From Candidatus Gracilibacteria bacterium GN02-872 (GTDB lineage Bacteria > Patescibacteriota > Gracilibacteria > BD1-5 > UBA6164): a DNA stretch of 64,000 nt. Made by a program: the position numbers and the translations under genes. The stretch covers positions 1-64,000 of the forward strand of contig MOLU01000005.1 of NCBI GenBank assembly GCA_003260325.1, given 5' to 3'. Shown one piece after another: positions 1-9,542 of this stretch (the first letter of the stretch is position 1; every line of letters starts with the position of its first letter). Under the pieces are notes generated by a model. The model was given only the letters and a program-made list of their open reading frames with translations. It did no database searches and was not told where the DNA came from.

Positions 1-2076
1 GTTGAAAAAATAGCAAAAAAAGTTATTGCAAATTTAGAAAATGACTTTGTTTGAGCTATACCAAACGTAATTGATGTTTTAAATATAGTCTTGAAAACAT
101 TAAAAGAAAATGATTTGCAAGCTGTTGCAAAAACATTTTCAAAATATTTAAAAAATAAGGAAAATAAAAAAGTCGTTGTTGATGTTTGAGAATCAATGAA
201 TGAGTACTTAAACAAGCTTGATTGGAGAATAAATGCAAATGCAAATTCCGGATATTCGCTTTGAGGAATGATTTTAAATATTTCTTGAAAAGTTACAGCA
301 AACTATTGGCTTTCGCATATTTATCCAGAAAAAATAGGAACTTTGCATAGAAACTGAGATTATCATATTCACGATTTGGATATGTTTTGTGGATACTGTG
401 CAGGTTGGAGTTTGAGAGCTTTGCTTGAGGAATGATTTAACTGAAGCGATAACAGAGTAGATTCAGCTCCAGCTAAAAATTTACAATCAGCAGTAAACCA
501 AATGATAAATTTTTTATGAACTTTGCAAAATGAATGGGCTTGAGCGCAAGCTTTTTCGAGTTTTGATACTTATTTGGCTCCGTTTGTACATAAATTTCAA
601 AAACAAACAGAAACTGAACTTGAAAACCTTTGAGTTAAATTTGAATCTGGAGAAAAAAAAGCAGAATATATTTATAATAAAACTTATGAATATGTTTATC
701 AACAAATGCAAAATTTTATTTTTGGGTTAAATGTTCCTAGTAGATGGGGAACTCAAACTCCTTTTACAAATATTACTTTGGACTGGACTTGTCCTGAAGA
801 TTTGAAAGATAAAGCCCTTTTTCTTTGATGAATAGAAAATTGATACTATGAAAAGAAATTTTGAGAACTTGAAGCACAAATGAAAATCATAAACAGAGCT
901 TTGATTGAAGTTTATATAAAGTGAGATAGAAAATGAAGAGTTTTTACTTTTCCTATTCCAACTTACAATGTTACTCCAGATTTTCCTTGGGAAGATCCAG
1001 ATATAGATTTGCTTTTTGAAATGACAGCAAAATATTGACTTCCTTATTTTCAAAATTTTGTTTGAAGTCAGTTTAAAAAAGTGAAAAATGAAGATGGAAC
1101 TTATTCTAAAGTAAAAAATCCTGATGCTTATACTCCGTGAGCTGTTAGATCTATGTGTTGTAGGCTTCAACTAGATCTAACTCAATTAACAAAAAGATGA
1201 AATGGTCTTTTTGGAAGTGCAGAAATGACTTGAAGCATCTGAGTTGTTACTTTAAATATGGCTCGTATCTGATATAATTTCAAATGAGACAAAGAAGGAT
1301 TTAAAGATAGAGTTGCATATTTGATGAACAAAGCAAAAGAATCTTTGGAAATAAAAAGGCAAGTTATTACAAAATGGCTAAATGCTTGACTTTATCCTTA
1401 TACTTTGAGATATTTGAGATCTTATAGGAATCATTTTTCAACTATCTGATTAAATGGAATGAATGAGGCAATTCTTAATTTTACAGATTGAAAAGAGAAT
1501 ATGTCAACTGATTTCTGAAAAATTTTTGCTTTAGAGATTCTTGATTTTATGAGAGAAAAGTTGAAAGACTATCAGGAAGAAACTTGAAATCTCTACAATT
1601 TGGAGGCAACTCCAGCAGAATGAACAACTTACAGGTTTGCAAAAGAAGACAAAAAGCAAATTGATTGAATAATTCAAGCTGGAACAGAAGAAGCCCCATA
1701 TTATACAAATTCAACTCAACTTCCTGTTTGATTTACTGATGATGCATTTGAAGCTTTGGATGAGCAAAATGACTTACAATGTAAGTATACTTGATGAACA
1801 GTTTTACATTTGTATATGTGAGAAAGGCTTGAAAATGGAAAAAGCTGTAAGAAATTTGTAAAAAATGTTTTAGAAAACTACCAACTTCCTTATATTACGA
1901 TTTCTCCGACATTTTCTATTTGTCCTAAACATTGATATATCGTTTGAGAACACGATTATTGTCCTCTTTGTGATGAAGAAATTTGATACAAATGAGAAAA
2001 ATTTGATCTTGAAATAAGAAAAAGACACACAGATGATTTAGAAAAAATGAAAGAGTTAGAGGAAGTTTTAGTCTAA
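1..2076 (+). CDS. nrdD: Anaerobic ribonucleoside-triphosphate reductase, large part (5' end outside window)
   Basis: Class III ribonucleotide reductase, which makes dNTPs from NTPs without oxygen. The frame is open from base 1 for 691 codons when TGA is read as glycine. The first ~70 visible residues look like the end of an ATP-cone. Then come the family patterns YWLSHIYP, HIHDLD and GYCAGWSL. The active-site cysteine region CCRLQLD is near visible residue 386. The C-terminus has the zinc site CPKH...CPLC near residues 641-657. The protein stops at TAA about 35 residues later, before any glycyl-radical motif. That motif (RVMGY) is supplied by the next small gene. nrdG and nrdR follow on the same strand, so this is a complete class III module. 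The start and the front of the ATP-cone lie outside the window. Confidence 0.95.
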
Positions 2077-2114
2077 GCAAAAAATTTATAATTTAATTTT
2101 TAATATTTTTAATT

Positions 2115-2288
2115 ATGGAAAAGAAAGCAAGAACAAAATGTGAAATTTATACTAGAGTTATGGGATACCATAGACCAGTTTCAAGTTTCAATATTTGAAA
2201 AAAGAGTGAATTCTACTCAAGAAAATATTTTAAAGAAAATATTTCAAATAAAAATTTTATAGAAAAATATCTTGTTGAAGAATGTTAA
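2115..2288 (+). CDS. Stand-alone glycyl-radical domain of NrdD
   Basis: A 57-residue protein consisting only of the C-terminal glycyl-radical domain of class III ribonucleotide reductase. It carries TRVMGYHRPVSSFN followed by GKKSEFYSRKYF, which in ordinary NrdD sits directly after the zinc site in the same chain. The glycine of RVMGY would carry the stored radical put there by NrdG. A TAA stop and 38 bases separate it from nrdD, so the two parts are separate translation products unless the stop is read through. Its own ATG follows an A/T-only leader like those of neighbouring genes. Its stop overlaps the nrdG start in ATGTTAA, so translation of the two is probably coupled. The domain identity is clear; that it works in trans with the large part is inferred from order and from the missing motif upstream. 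Confidence 0.85.
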
Positions 2289-2983
2289 TTTCCTGAATAA
2301 ATACATTTTCCTTGATAGAATTCCCGTGAGAAGTAAGTTGTGTTGTTTTCACACTTTGATGTAATTTTCGTTGTGATTATTGTCACAATAGTGAGTTTGT
2401 TTTGCCTGAAAAAGTTAAAAAAAATATGAAGAATATTATTCCGCAAGCCGCTATTTTTCAATTTTTAAAAAATAGAAAATGACAACTCTCAGGAGTATCT
2501 ATCTGTTGAGGAGAACCTACAATGCAAAAAGATTTATTTGAGTTTTGTGAAAAAGTAAAATCTATATGATATCTTGTCAAACTAGACACAAATGGCCAGG
2601 ATCCTGAAATCCTAAAAAAACTCTTAAAAGCTAATTTGCTTGACTACATTGCTATGGATGTAAAACAAGAAGTTTGAAAATTTAGTGAAGTAGCTTGAAT
2701 TGAACTTGATGAAAGTAAATATTTAGAGTCAATTGAAGTTATTTTAAATTCAAATATTGATTACGAATTTCGTACAACAGTTATAAAATGAGTTCATACA
2801 AAACAAAATATTTGAAATATTGCAAAATATTTGTCTAGAACAAAAAAATATTTTTTACAAAATTTCAGAACCTGAAACACTTTAAATCCAGAATTTAAGT
2901 GAGAACCCTTTACTAAAAGGGAACTTGAAGAATTGCAATCTGAAGCCAAGAAATATATAAGTTCAGTTTGAATAAGAAATTAA
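2282..2983 (+). CDS. nrdG: Anaerobic ribonucleotide reductase activating protein (radical SAM)
   Basis: A 233-residue radical SAM enzyme that uses a 4Fe-4S cluster and S-adenosylmethionine to put the glycyl radical on NrdD. The cluster motif is CNFRCDYC (C27, C31, C34), read as CxxxCxxC. It is preceded by IEFPGEVSCVVFTLGC and followed by a GGEPT segment near residue 75, typical of glycyl-radical activases of the longer NrdG type. The ATG overlaps the stop of the glycyl-radical-domain gene by 3 bases, so stoichiometric co-expression is likely. The Gly of the FPG and GGE segments is TGA-encoded. Identity is firm; the substrate is inferred from the adjacent nrdD parts. Confidence 0.93.
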
Positions 2984-3040
2984 AATTTGATAAATTTTAT
3001 AAAATAGTTAAAATGGAACTATATTTTATAAAAAATAACT

Positions 3041-3502
3041 ATGCATTGCAATAATTGTTGATACGAAAATACTAGAGTTTCAGATTCTAGGACTTCTGAT
3101 AATGGTAGAATGATCAGAAGAAGAAGGTATTGTGAAAAATGTGGAAATAGATTCACAACTTATGAAAAACTTGATGTTTTCAATATAGTTGTCGAAAAAT
3201 CAGGAAATAGAAGAGAAAGGTATGATAGAGAAAAACTTGAAGATAGTATTATAAAAGCTACAAATAAAAGAAATATCTCTTTAGAGCAAATTGGAAGTAT
3301 TATTGACAGACTTGAAAATATTTGGTCTGTTCATGATAAAATAACTTCAAAACAAATATGAAAAGATGTTTTGGAAGAGCTTAAAAGACTTGATAAAGTA
3401 GCTTATATTAGATTTGCTTCAGTTCATTTAAATTTTGAAAATCCAGAAGATTTTATAAAGTTTATTTCAGAAAACCTTCAAGAAAATAAAAAAGAAGATT
3501 AA
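3041..3502 (+). CDS. nrdR: Transcriptional repressor NrdR
   Basis: A 153-residue nucleotide-sensing regulator of ribonucleotide reductase genes. The N-terminal zinc ribbon has C3/C6 and C31/C34 with the family segment [17 protein letters not shown]. An ATP-cone follows from about residue 50 ([17 protein letters not shown]). Length is normal for the family. It sits 57 bases after nrdG and probably controls this module. The gene ends in a hairpin terminator. An inverted repeat (ATAGTT-n7-AACTAT, 3005-3023) lies just upstream, but I cannot call it an NrdR box with confidence. Confidence 0.95.
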
Positions 3503-3508
3503 TTTTTT

Positions 3509-3546
3509 AAAAGTCCTTTCTTACTTTTAAGTAGGGACTTTTTTTC
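3509..3546 (+). terminator. Rho-independent terminator after nrdR
   Basis: Hairpin with outer stem AAGTCC/GGACTT and inner stem ACTT/AAGT, followed by a run of Ts. It ends the nrdD-nrdG-nrdR unit. Confidence 0.8.
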
Positions 3547-3568
3547 TTTAAAAAAATATTTTTTTAAT

Positions 3569-3603
3569 TTGCAAAATAAAAGGTTAACTATATAATGTAT
3601 AGT
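3569..3603 (+). promoter_or_regulatory. Promoter of trxB overlapping a palindrome
   Basis: TTGCAA (3569-3574), a 16-base spacer and a perfect TATAAT (3591-3596) lie 34 bases before the trxB start. The -10 box is embedded in ACTATA-n5-TATAGT (3587-3603). The palindrome resembles the core of NrdR boxes, so NrdR or another dimeric regulator could bind here. Promoter elements are seen; the regulator is a guess. Confidence 0.55.
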
Positions 3604-3629
3604 AATTAGTTTATTTTTTAAAAAATTTT

Positions 3630-4541
3630 ATGGAAAATAATTTTGATGTAATAATTATATGAGCAGGAAGTGCTTGATATCCGGCTGGAATGTATGCTTC
3701 TAGATATGAAATGAAAAATTTGATAATTTGAGCTCAACCTGGAGGAGCACTAGCTACTTCTCATAAAGTAGAGAATTATCCTGGAACTATTTCAGCTTCT
3801 TGAAAACAAATTATGGATAATTTTAGAGAACATGCAGTAGCTTCTTGAAGTGAAATATTAAATGAAATGGTTACTGAAATCACGAAGCAAAATAATATTT
3901 TTGATGTAAAAACTTCATCAGGGAAGCATTTTTCAGCAAAATATGTAATTTTAGCAACAGGAAATAATCACAAAAAACTTTGATGTGTTTGAGAAAAAGA
4001 ATTTTTATGAAAATGAGTGAGTTATTGTGCTACTTGTGATGGAATGTTTTTTAAAAATAGAGAAGTTATCGTTGTTTGATGAGGAAATACAGCATTGACA
4101 GAAAGTATTTATTTATCTGAAATATGTAAAAAAGTTTATTTAATTCACAGAAGAAACGAATTTAGAGCTGAAAATACTTGGATTGAACAAGCAAAAAAAA
4201 GAGAAAATATAGAATTTATTTTAAATGATGAAGTTGAAGAAATAGTTTGAGATAAGCTTTGAATGACTTGAGTTAAGCTAAAATCTTGAAAAGAAGTCAA
4301 ATCTGATTGAATATTTGTAGCAGTTTGAACTTCACCAAATACTTCTTTAGTTGATGGATTGAATCCACAAAAAGATGAAGAATGATGTTTGATTGTAGAC
4401 AAAAGACAAGAAACTTCAGTAAAGTGACTATATGCTGCGTGAGATGTGACGACAAACAGTAATAAATTTAAACAAACAATTATGTCAGCTGCAGAGTGAT
4501 GCTTAGCTGCAAATAGCGTTCACGAAGATAAAATGAGATAA
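3630..4541 (+). CDS. trxB: Thioredoxin reductase
   Basis: A 303-residue FAD-dependent, NADPH-dependent disulfide reductase. The FAD-binding motif is GAGSAG at residues 11-16. The redox-active pair is CATC (C133 and C136) in SYCATCDG. The NADPH-binding segment GGGNTA and HRR follow, and the C-terminus has GLYAAGDV and QTIMSAAEGC. Many of these glycines are TGA. It would supply electrons to thioredoxin, a plausible reductant for general metabolism beside the nucleotide reductase module. It has its own promoter. No oddities. Confidence 0.95.
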
Positions 4542-4638
4542 TTTTAAAAGTATGAATTTCAGGAATCCATACTTTTTTTAATTTCTTGAATTATTTCTTA
4601 AAATAGATATAATTGAATAAATATTTAACTAAAAAATT

Positions 4639-5843
4639 ATGTCTAGAAAGAAATCAGAAAGAGAACTGCAACAAATTCAACAAAACTTAGAATACCAAAC
4701 TTGAGAATTAAAAGTATTTTTGGCTGATGTTGTTAGTGTAGATATTTCTAAAAATGAAAACTTAGAAGATAGGATGATAGAGCTTGAAAATCTTGTAAAT
4801 ACTTATTGATGAATTGTTATTTTAGAACATATTCAAAAGAAAGCGCATCCAGATTATGATACTTATATTGGTTGATGAAAACTTGACGAAATTATTTCAG
4901 AAATGCAGTTGAAATGAGCAAATCTCCTGATTATTTGAAATATTTTGAAACCGAGCCAAATTTTTAAAATAAATGAAAAGCTTAGAAAGATTTGAGCAAA
5001 AGCTTGGGATAGAATAGATTTGATTTTGAAAATATTTGAAAAAAATGCTAAAAGTAGAGAAGCAAAGCTTCAAATTGAGTTGGCTGCGATTTCTCATATG
5101 TGACCGAGAATTTATGATATGTGAATGGAGCTGGGAAAACAAGGCTGAAAATGAAAGTGAGAAACAAATACTGAAATAATGAAAAGGCATTTACAAAGGA
5201 GAAAAATCGCGATAAAAGACGAACTTGAACATTATATAAAAGTTAGGGCTGAGCATAGGAAAAATAGAGTCAGGAAAGGATTAAATACAGTTTGAGTTGT
5301 TGATATACAAATGCTTGAAAATCAACTTTGACAAATTCTCTTACAAAAAAATGAGTTTTAGCTGAGGACAAGCTATTTGCGACACTTTGAACTTCAGTTT
5401 GAAAAATGTGGGTTGAAGCGACTGAAAAAAATAATTTCAGGTGAAGAGAGTATTTGATAAATGATACAATTTGATTTATTCGTGATTTGCCTCCAGAACT
5501 AATTGATGCTTTTACTTCGACTTTGGAAGATTCTATTGAAGCAGATTTGCTTTTACACGTTATTGATGCTTGAGATCCGAAAATAGAGGAAAAAATCAAG
5601 GTTGTTGATGATATTTTAAAAAATATTTGAGCAACTTGAGAAAAAATTTATGTTTTCAATAAGATTGATTGAATTGAATGAAAAATTTATGAAAAAACTT
5701 TAGAGAATTGAGAAGTTGAAAATATTTCGTATTTAGAATATTTGAAAGAAAAATTTGCTGAATATAATCCAATTTTTGTTTCTGCTTTTAAAAAAATAAA
5801 TTTAGAAGAGTTAAAAGATAAAATTGTAGAAATTTTAAATTAA
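4639..5843 (+). pseudogene. hflX: GTPase HflX with a frameshift at the P-loop
   Basis: Ribosome-associated GTPase that rescues stalled or heat-damaged ribosomes. From ATG 4639 the frame gives the HflX N-terminal domain (GGGKLDEI, a coiled region, IQLAAISH-like segment, HRKNRVRKGLNTVGVV). At about base 5301 the reading frame must change by one: GYTNAGKST, TLGTSVGK, the G3 motif DTIGFIRDLP and NKID are all in another frame that runs to TAA 5841. One T is missing from what would be GTTGTTTGA. Left as written, translation ends at a TAG near 5348 and loses the whole G domain. The rest of both halves is intact, so an assembly error in a T run or a very recent mutation is likely. Both parts together give a normal-length ~400-residue HflX. 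Confidence 0.85.
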
Positions 5844-5861
5844 AAAATAAATTATAAAAAA

Positions 5862-6281
5862 ATGATAGAATTACTCAAAAATACAAATTTTTTGATTATA
5901 TTTTTTACTCTTTTTTTTATTTCAACACTTGTTTTTTGAATTTCAATTATTTTAAAATTTTCAAAAAAGAAAAAGCTTTCAGAAGCTGATAAAAAGGAAT
6001 TGAAAAATATTTTTAAAAATATGAAGGTAAATAAAAGTGATAAAGAAAAACTGATTGATTATGATAAGCTTTATCATAAAATTCTTCAGAAGTTTTGATA
6101 TAATTGAACTTTTTGAGAAATTTTGAAAACTAAGCCAAATGAAATTTGAAATCTAAATAAAGTTTGGGAACTTCATAAACTTAGAAATAAACTTGTTCAC
6201 GATGTTGATGAGGAAATAAAGGAAAACTTATTCTTAAAAGTAAAAGAATACGAAAAAGAAATAGAGATAATTTTAAAATAA
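5862..6281 (+). CDS. Small membrane-anchored protein, unknown function
   Basis: A 139-residue protein with one N-terminal membrane segment (about residues 12-33), then a lysine-rich stretch and a soluble helical tail. The tail contains LHKLRNKLVHD near residue 112. An RNxxxH pattern in this setting recalls HEPN-type helical domains (families that often act as nucleases or nucleotide-binding toxins), but a single short motif is weak support. It lies 18 bases after hflX and may share its transcript. The stop codon is inside a terminator hairpin shared with the convergent glycosyltransferase gene. Confidence 0.7.
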
Positions 6282-6297
6282 TTATCTCTATTTTTCT
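6262..6297. terminator. Bidirectional terminator between convergent genes
   Basis: Stem TAGAGATAATT/AATTATCTCTA with T runs on either side. Both flanking stop codons (6279-6281 plus, 6288-6290 minus) are part of the stem. Confidence 0.75.
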
Positions 6298-7097
6298 TTG
6301 AAAACTTCAAAAATAAAAACAAAAATTGCTCTCCAAAGTCTTTTGATTCTTTCTAGTTTTCTTGGTCAAGTTATCAGTCTGTAAAGCCATTCTAGTCATA
6401 TAGCTCTCCAAGCTTTTGGAGCTCTTTTTTGAAAACCAATAAAGTAATCAAAGCTTGAACCAACTCAAAGTCAAAGTTTTATATTTTCACAGTTTTTCAT
6501 CGTTTCAACAACATTTTCTTCTTGTTTTTTCATTCAAAGAGTTGAAAAAACTATTTTGCTTTCAGAATTTTTTATTTTTTCAAAAATCTCTTCTTTTTTT
6601 TCAGGATTAAAAATAATATAATCAAATTTTAGCTTTGGAAACTTATTTTTTAGTTTTTCCTCAAACAATTTTTGTGAAGCAACTTTTTTTTCGTCAGTTG
6701 GATTGTACAAATCCAGAATTACTATTTGTGTTCAATTATTTTCAGCATAGACAAGCAAATCTTTCGTTAAATCACTTCAGCAAATTCTATCTCAATATTT
6801 TTCGTATAAATATTTTCTTCTAAAAAATAAATTGAAAAAAAAATAGGGAAGAAGCAAAAAATTTATAAATTTTCAATATTTATTGTCAAGGATTTGATAG
6901 GCTATATAAAGTCCAATTCAGTCAGAAGTTAAAAAATTTGCTTGTTTTAAAATATTTTCAAATTCTTTGTCTGTTTTTATTTTTAACAAAATTTCAGGAT
7001 TTGGAGTGAAAACTATATTTTGTTTTTCAAATTTTGTGATTTGGTTTAATAAATCTTTATATTTTAAATTTGTAATTTCAATAGAAAATATTTTCAT
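6288..7097 (-). CDS. WecG/TagA/CpsF family glycosyltransferase (GT26)
   Basis: A 269-residue protein of the family that transfers N-acetylmannosamine-type sugars to lipid-linked intermediates for wall or surface polysaccharides. Family patterns in order: TPNPEILLKIK (residues ~31-41), ANFLTSDGIGLYIAY, a central nucleotide-binding alternation, and GLGVGSSFDYFIG followed by QKRAPKAWRAIWLEWLYRL near the C-terminus, all as in TagA. Length is typical. It follows (on the minus strand) an unknown acidic protein and the ABC exporter, so a role in exporting or building envelope glycans is plausible. The exact sugar cannot be read from sequence. Confidence 0.88.
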
Positions 7098-7108
7098 TTT
7101 AAAAATTT

Positions 7109-7723
7109 TTAATACATAAAAACAATTAAATCTAGTTCATTTTTTACACAAAAGTCAATATTTTCTTTTATTCACTTCAAATGTTCATAAGCATAAAATT
7201 TTTCTTCGCTTTCTTCATCATCCATTTCCTCTTCTAATTGATTTAATTTTTGCTCAGTTATACTGTCAAGCTTACTGAAAATATTTTGATATTTTTTTAG
7301 TAATTCTAGTTCAACAATTCCAAAAATAGGCATATCATCCTGTTCTTTTATAAAAAAATCAGCAGGATTTCAGAAGAGAACATCAATTATTTCTTCTTTT
7401 ATCTCAAAATCTTTTTTTAAAAATTGTTCTATGTAATCAGTTTCTATTCAAACTTTTATATCATTTTCATAAGGAAGAGAAACTCAAGTTTCGTTTATAA
7501 TCAGTTGTAGTGCATAAACTTCATTATAACTACTTCAAGATGAAATTTCCTCTCAAGAAAATATTTTTTCAAGTCAGTCTTTTACTTCAAATCATTCTTC
7601 TTCTAGGCTTTTGAAATCTTTACTTTTTAAAATTTTATTTTTTAATTCCTCATTTTTGCTTCAATGAATTTTTCTTAATCCATCAAGTTTTATTCATTTT
7701 GGGTTTGTTATGTACATTCACAT
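7109..7723 (-). CDS. Acidic protein of unknown function
   Basis: A 204-residue soluble protein with no signal peptide or membrane segment. It is rich in Glu, Asp and Lys, with a central segment PYENDIKVGIETDYIEQFLKK and an acidic helical patch (EEEMDDEESEE) near residue 170. I do not recognise the family. A second in-frame ATG lies two codons downstream, so the start is uncertain by six bases. It sits 11 bases before the glycosyltransferase start and is likely cotranscribed with it. Confidence 0.75.
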
Positions 7724-7791
7724 AAAAATTTTGTTAAAAAATATTTATAAAATTATATAAAAAATTTTTAAAATTCAAACTATTTTTAAAC

Positions 7792-9537
7792 TTAATTTAT
7801 AATTAAATTTTTTGGATTTGCAAGTTCAGCAAATTTACCATTTTTTACTATAAGTTCCTCATAAGTACCTGATTCTTTTATTTCTCAGTTTTCTAAGAAA
7901 AATATTTTGTCAGCATTTTGAATTGTAGAGAGTCTATGAGCTATTACTATGCTGGTTTTGCCTTTCATAAGCTTTTCTAATGCTTTTTGTACTAATTTTT
8001 CAGTTTTGTTGTCCAAGGCTGAAGTTGCTTCATCTAAAATCAATATTTTTGGATTTTTTAAAAATAATCTAGCTATTGCAATTCTTTGTTTTTCTCATCA
8101 ACTAAGCTTCATTCATCTTTCTCAAATAACTGTATCAAGTCAGTCTTTCATCTTTTTTACAAAGTGAGCTTCAGCTTTTTCTAATGCCTCAAAAATCTCT
8201 TTTTCACTTGCATCTTTTTTAGCATAAAGCATATTTTGCCTCAAAGTGTCATTAAATAAACTAACATCTTGGTTTACAACTCATATGTGCTTTCTTATGC
8301 TGTTTTTTGATATTTTTAAAATATTTTTAGAATCAATCAAAATTTCTCAAGATTTATTATCCCAAAGCTTCAAAATAAGGCTTATAATTGTTGATTTTCC
8401 AGCTCAAGTATTTCAAACAAAAGCTACAGTTTCTCATTTTTTTATAGATAAATTTAAATTATTTAAAATATTTTTTTCTTCAGTATATCAGAAAACTACA
8501 TTTTTAAATTCTATGTTTCACTCTATTTTTTCAATAAATTCTCAACTTTCTAAATCTTCTACTTTCATATCTCAAAACTCTTTATAATAAGTTTTAGCTT
8601 CAGAAATAATTCTCTGAATCCTTTCAAAAGAAGAAAAAATAAATGATAAAGGAAAATAAACATAGTTTAAATAAGCATAAAACAAGAATAATTTGTAAAA
8701 TTCTAAACTTCAATTTATAACAAAATATGATCCAAATCAAATCACAAGCAAGTTTGATATATCTACAATTATAGTAGTATAAATGCTTAAAATAGCCCAA
8801 GATTTAGAAATACCATATTGTGTTTGGTATGCTTCTTCAGTTAAATCTTTTCATGATTTTTCAAAAGTTTTCTCTAATCCAAGAGTTTTACTTAACAAAA
8901 AATTACTAAAAAAATCTCATATATTTCAAAATATTTTATCATAAGTTTTGTTTAGTTCTTGCTGTCTGTTTATAGTTCTTGAATTAAAATATATTCAAAT
9001 AATTGTTATAACAGGCAAGAGTGATAATGAAATTAAAGTCATTCTCACATCTATAAACAAAAGTAAAATTAGAATTAAAATCAATTGTAAAACATTTCCT
9101 GAAAAATCTTTTAAAAAGAAAAATACTGATTGGAACTGAGATCAAGTTCATCTATCAAAATTTTTATAAATACTTCAAGGTTTCTTTCATAAATAAACTC
9201 AATAATCCATTTTTAGTAAATCTCATATTTTATCAGAAAATACTCTTTTATAATTTTTTAGAGCATAGACATCAGCTACATAAAATCTTTGGTAAAATGA
9301 AAAAAGTATGTAAAAAATACTGAAAACAAGCCAGACTATGATTATAAATAAAAAATAATCTTTATCAAAAACTCAATTTTTTAAAAAATCTTCAACTTGT
9401 TTTATAATTTGTGAAAGAAATATAGGTTGAACTATAGCTAGCAAAGATACTAGCAAACTACAAAAAATGGCATAAAAAAATTTTCCTCTAGAAAATGTTG
9501 TTATAAACTCTTTATAGAGCAGTTTCAAAGTTTGCAT
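7792..9537 (-). CDS. ABC exporter, MsbA/multidrug type (fused membrane and ATPase domains)
   Basis: A 581-residue half-transporter that would act as a homodimer. Residues 1-320 hold the six-helix export domain. The ATPase domain has Walker A GNTGAGKST near residue 375, the signature [13 protein letters not shown] near 481, Walker [13 protein letters not shown] just after it and the switch IAHRLSTI. This order is standard for lipid or drug exporters (MsbA, LmrA, Sav1866). The substrate cannot be read. Next to a GT26 glycosyltransferase, a lipid-linked sugar is one option. Conserved glycines of the ATPase motifs are a mix of TGA and GGN codons. Confidence 0.92.
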
Positions 9538-9542
9538 AAATT

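Noticed and set aside
3005..3023. NrdR box in front of nrdR
   Set aside because: The inverted repeat ATAGTT/AACTAT is short with a spacing unlike the known boxes; I kept only a note in the gene entry.
5290..5310. Programmed -1 frameshift in hflX
   Set aside because: There is no slippery heptamer and no downstream structure at GTTGTTGAT, and HflX is not known to need one. A missing T explains it better.
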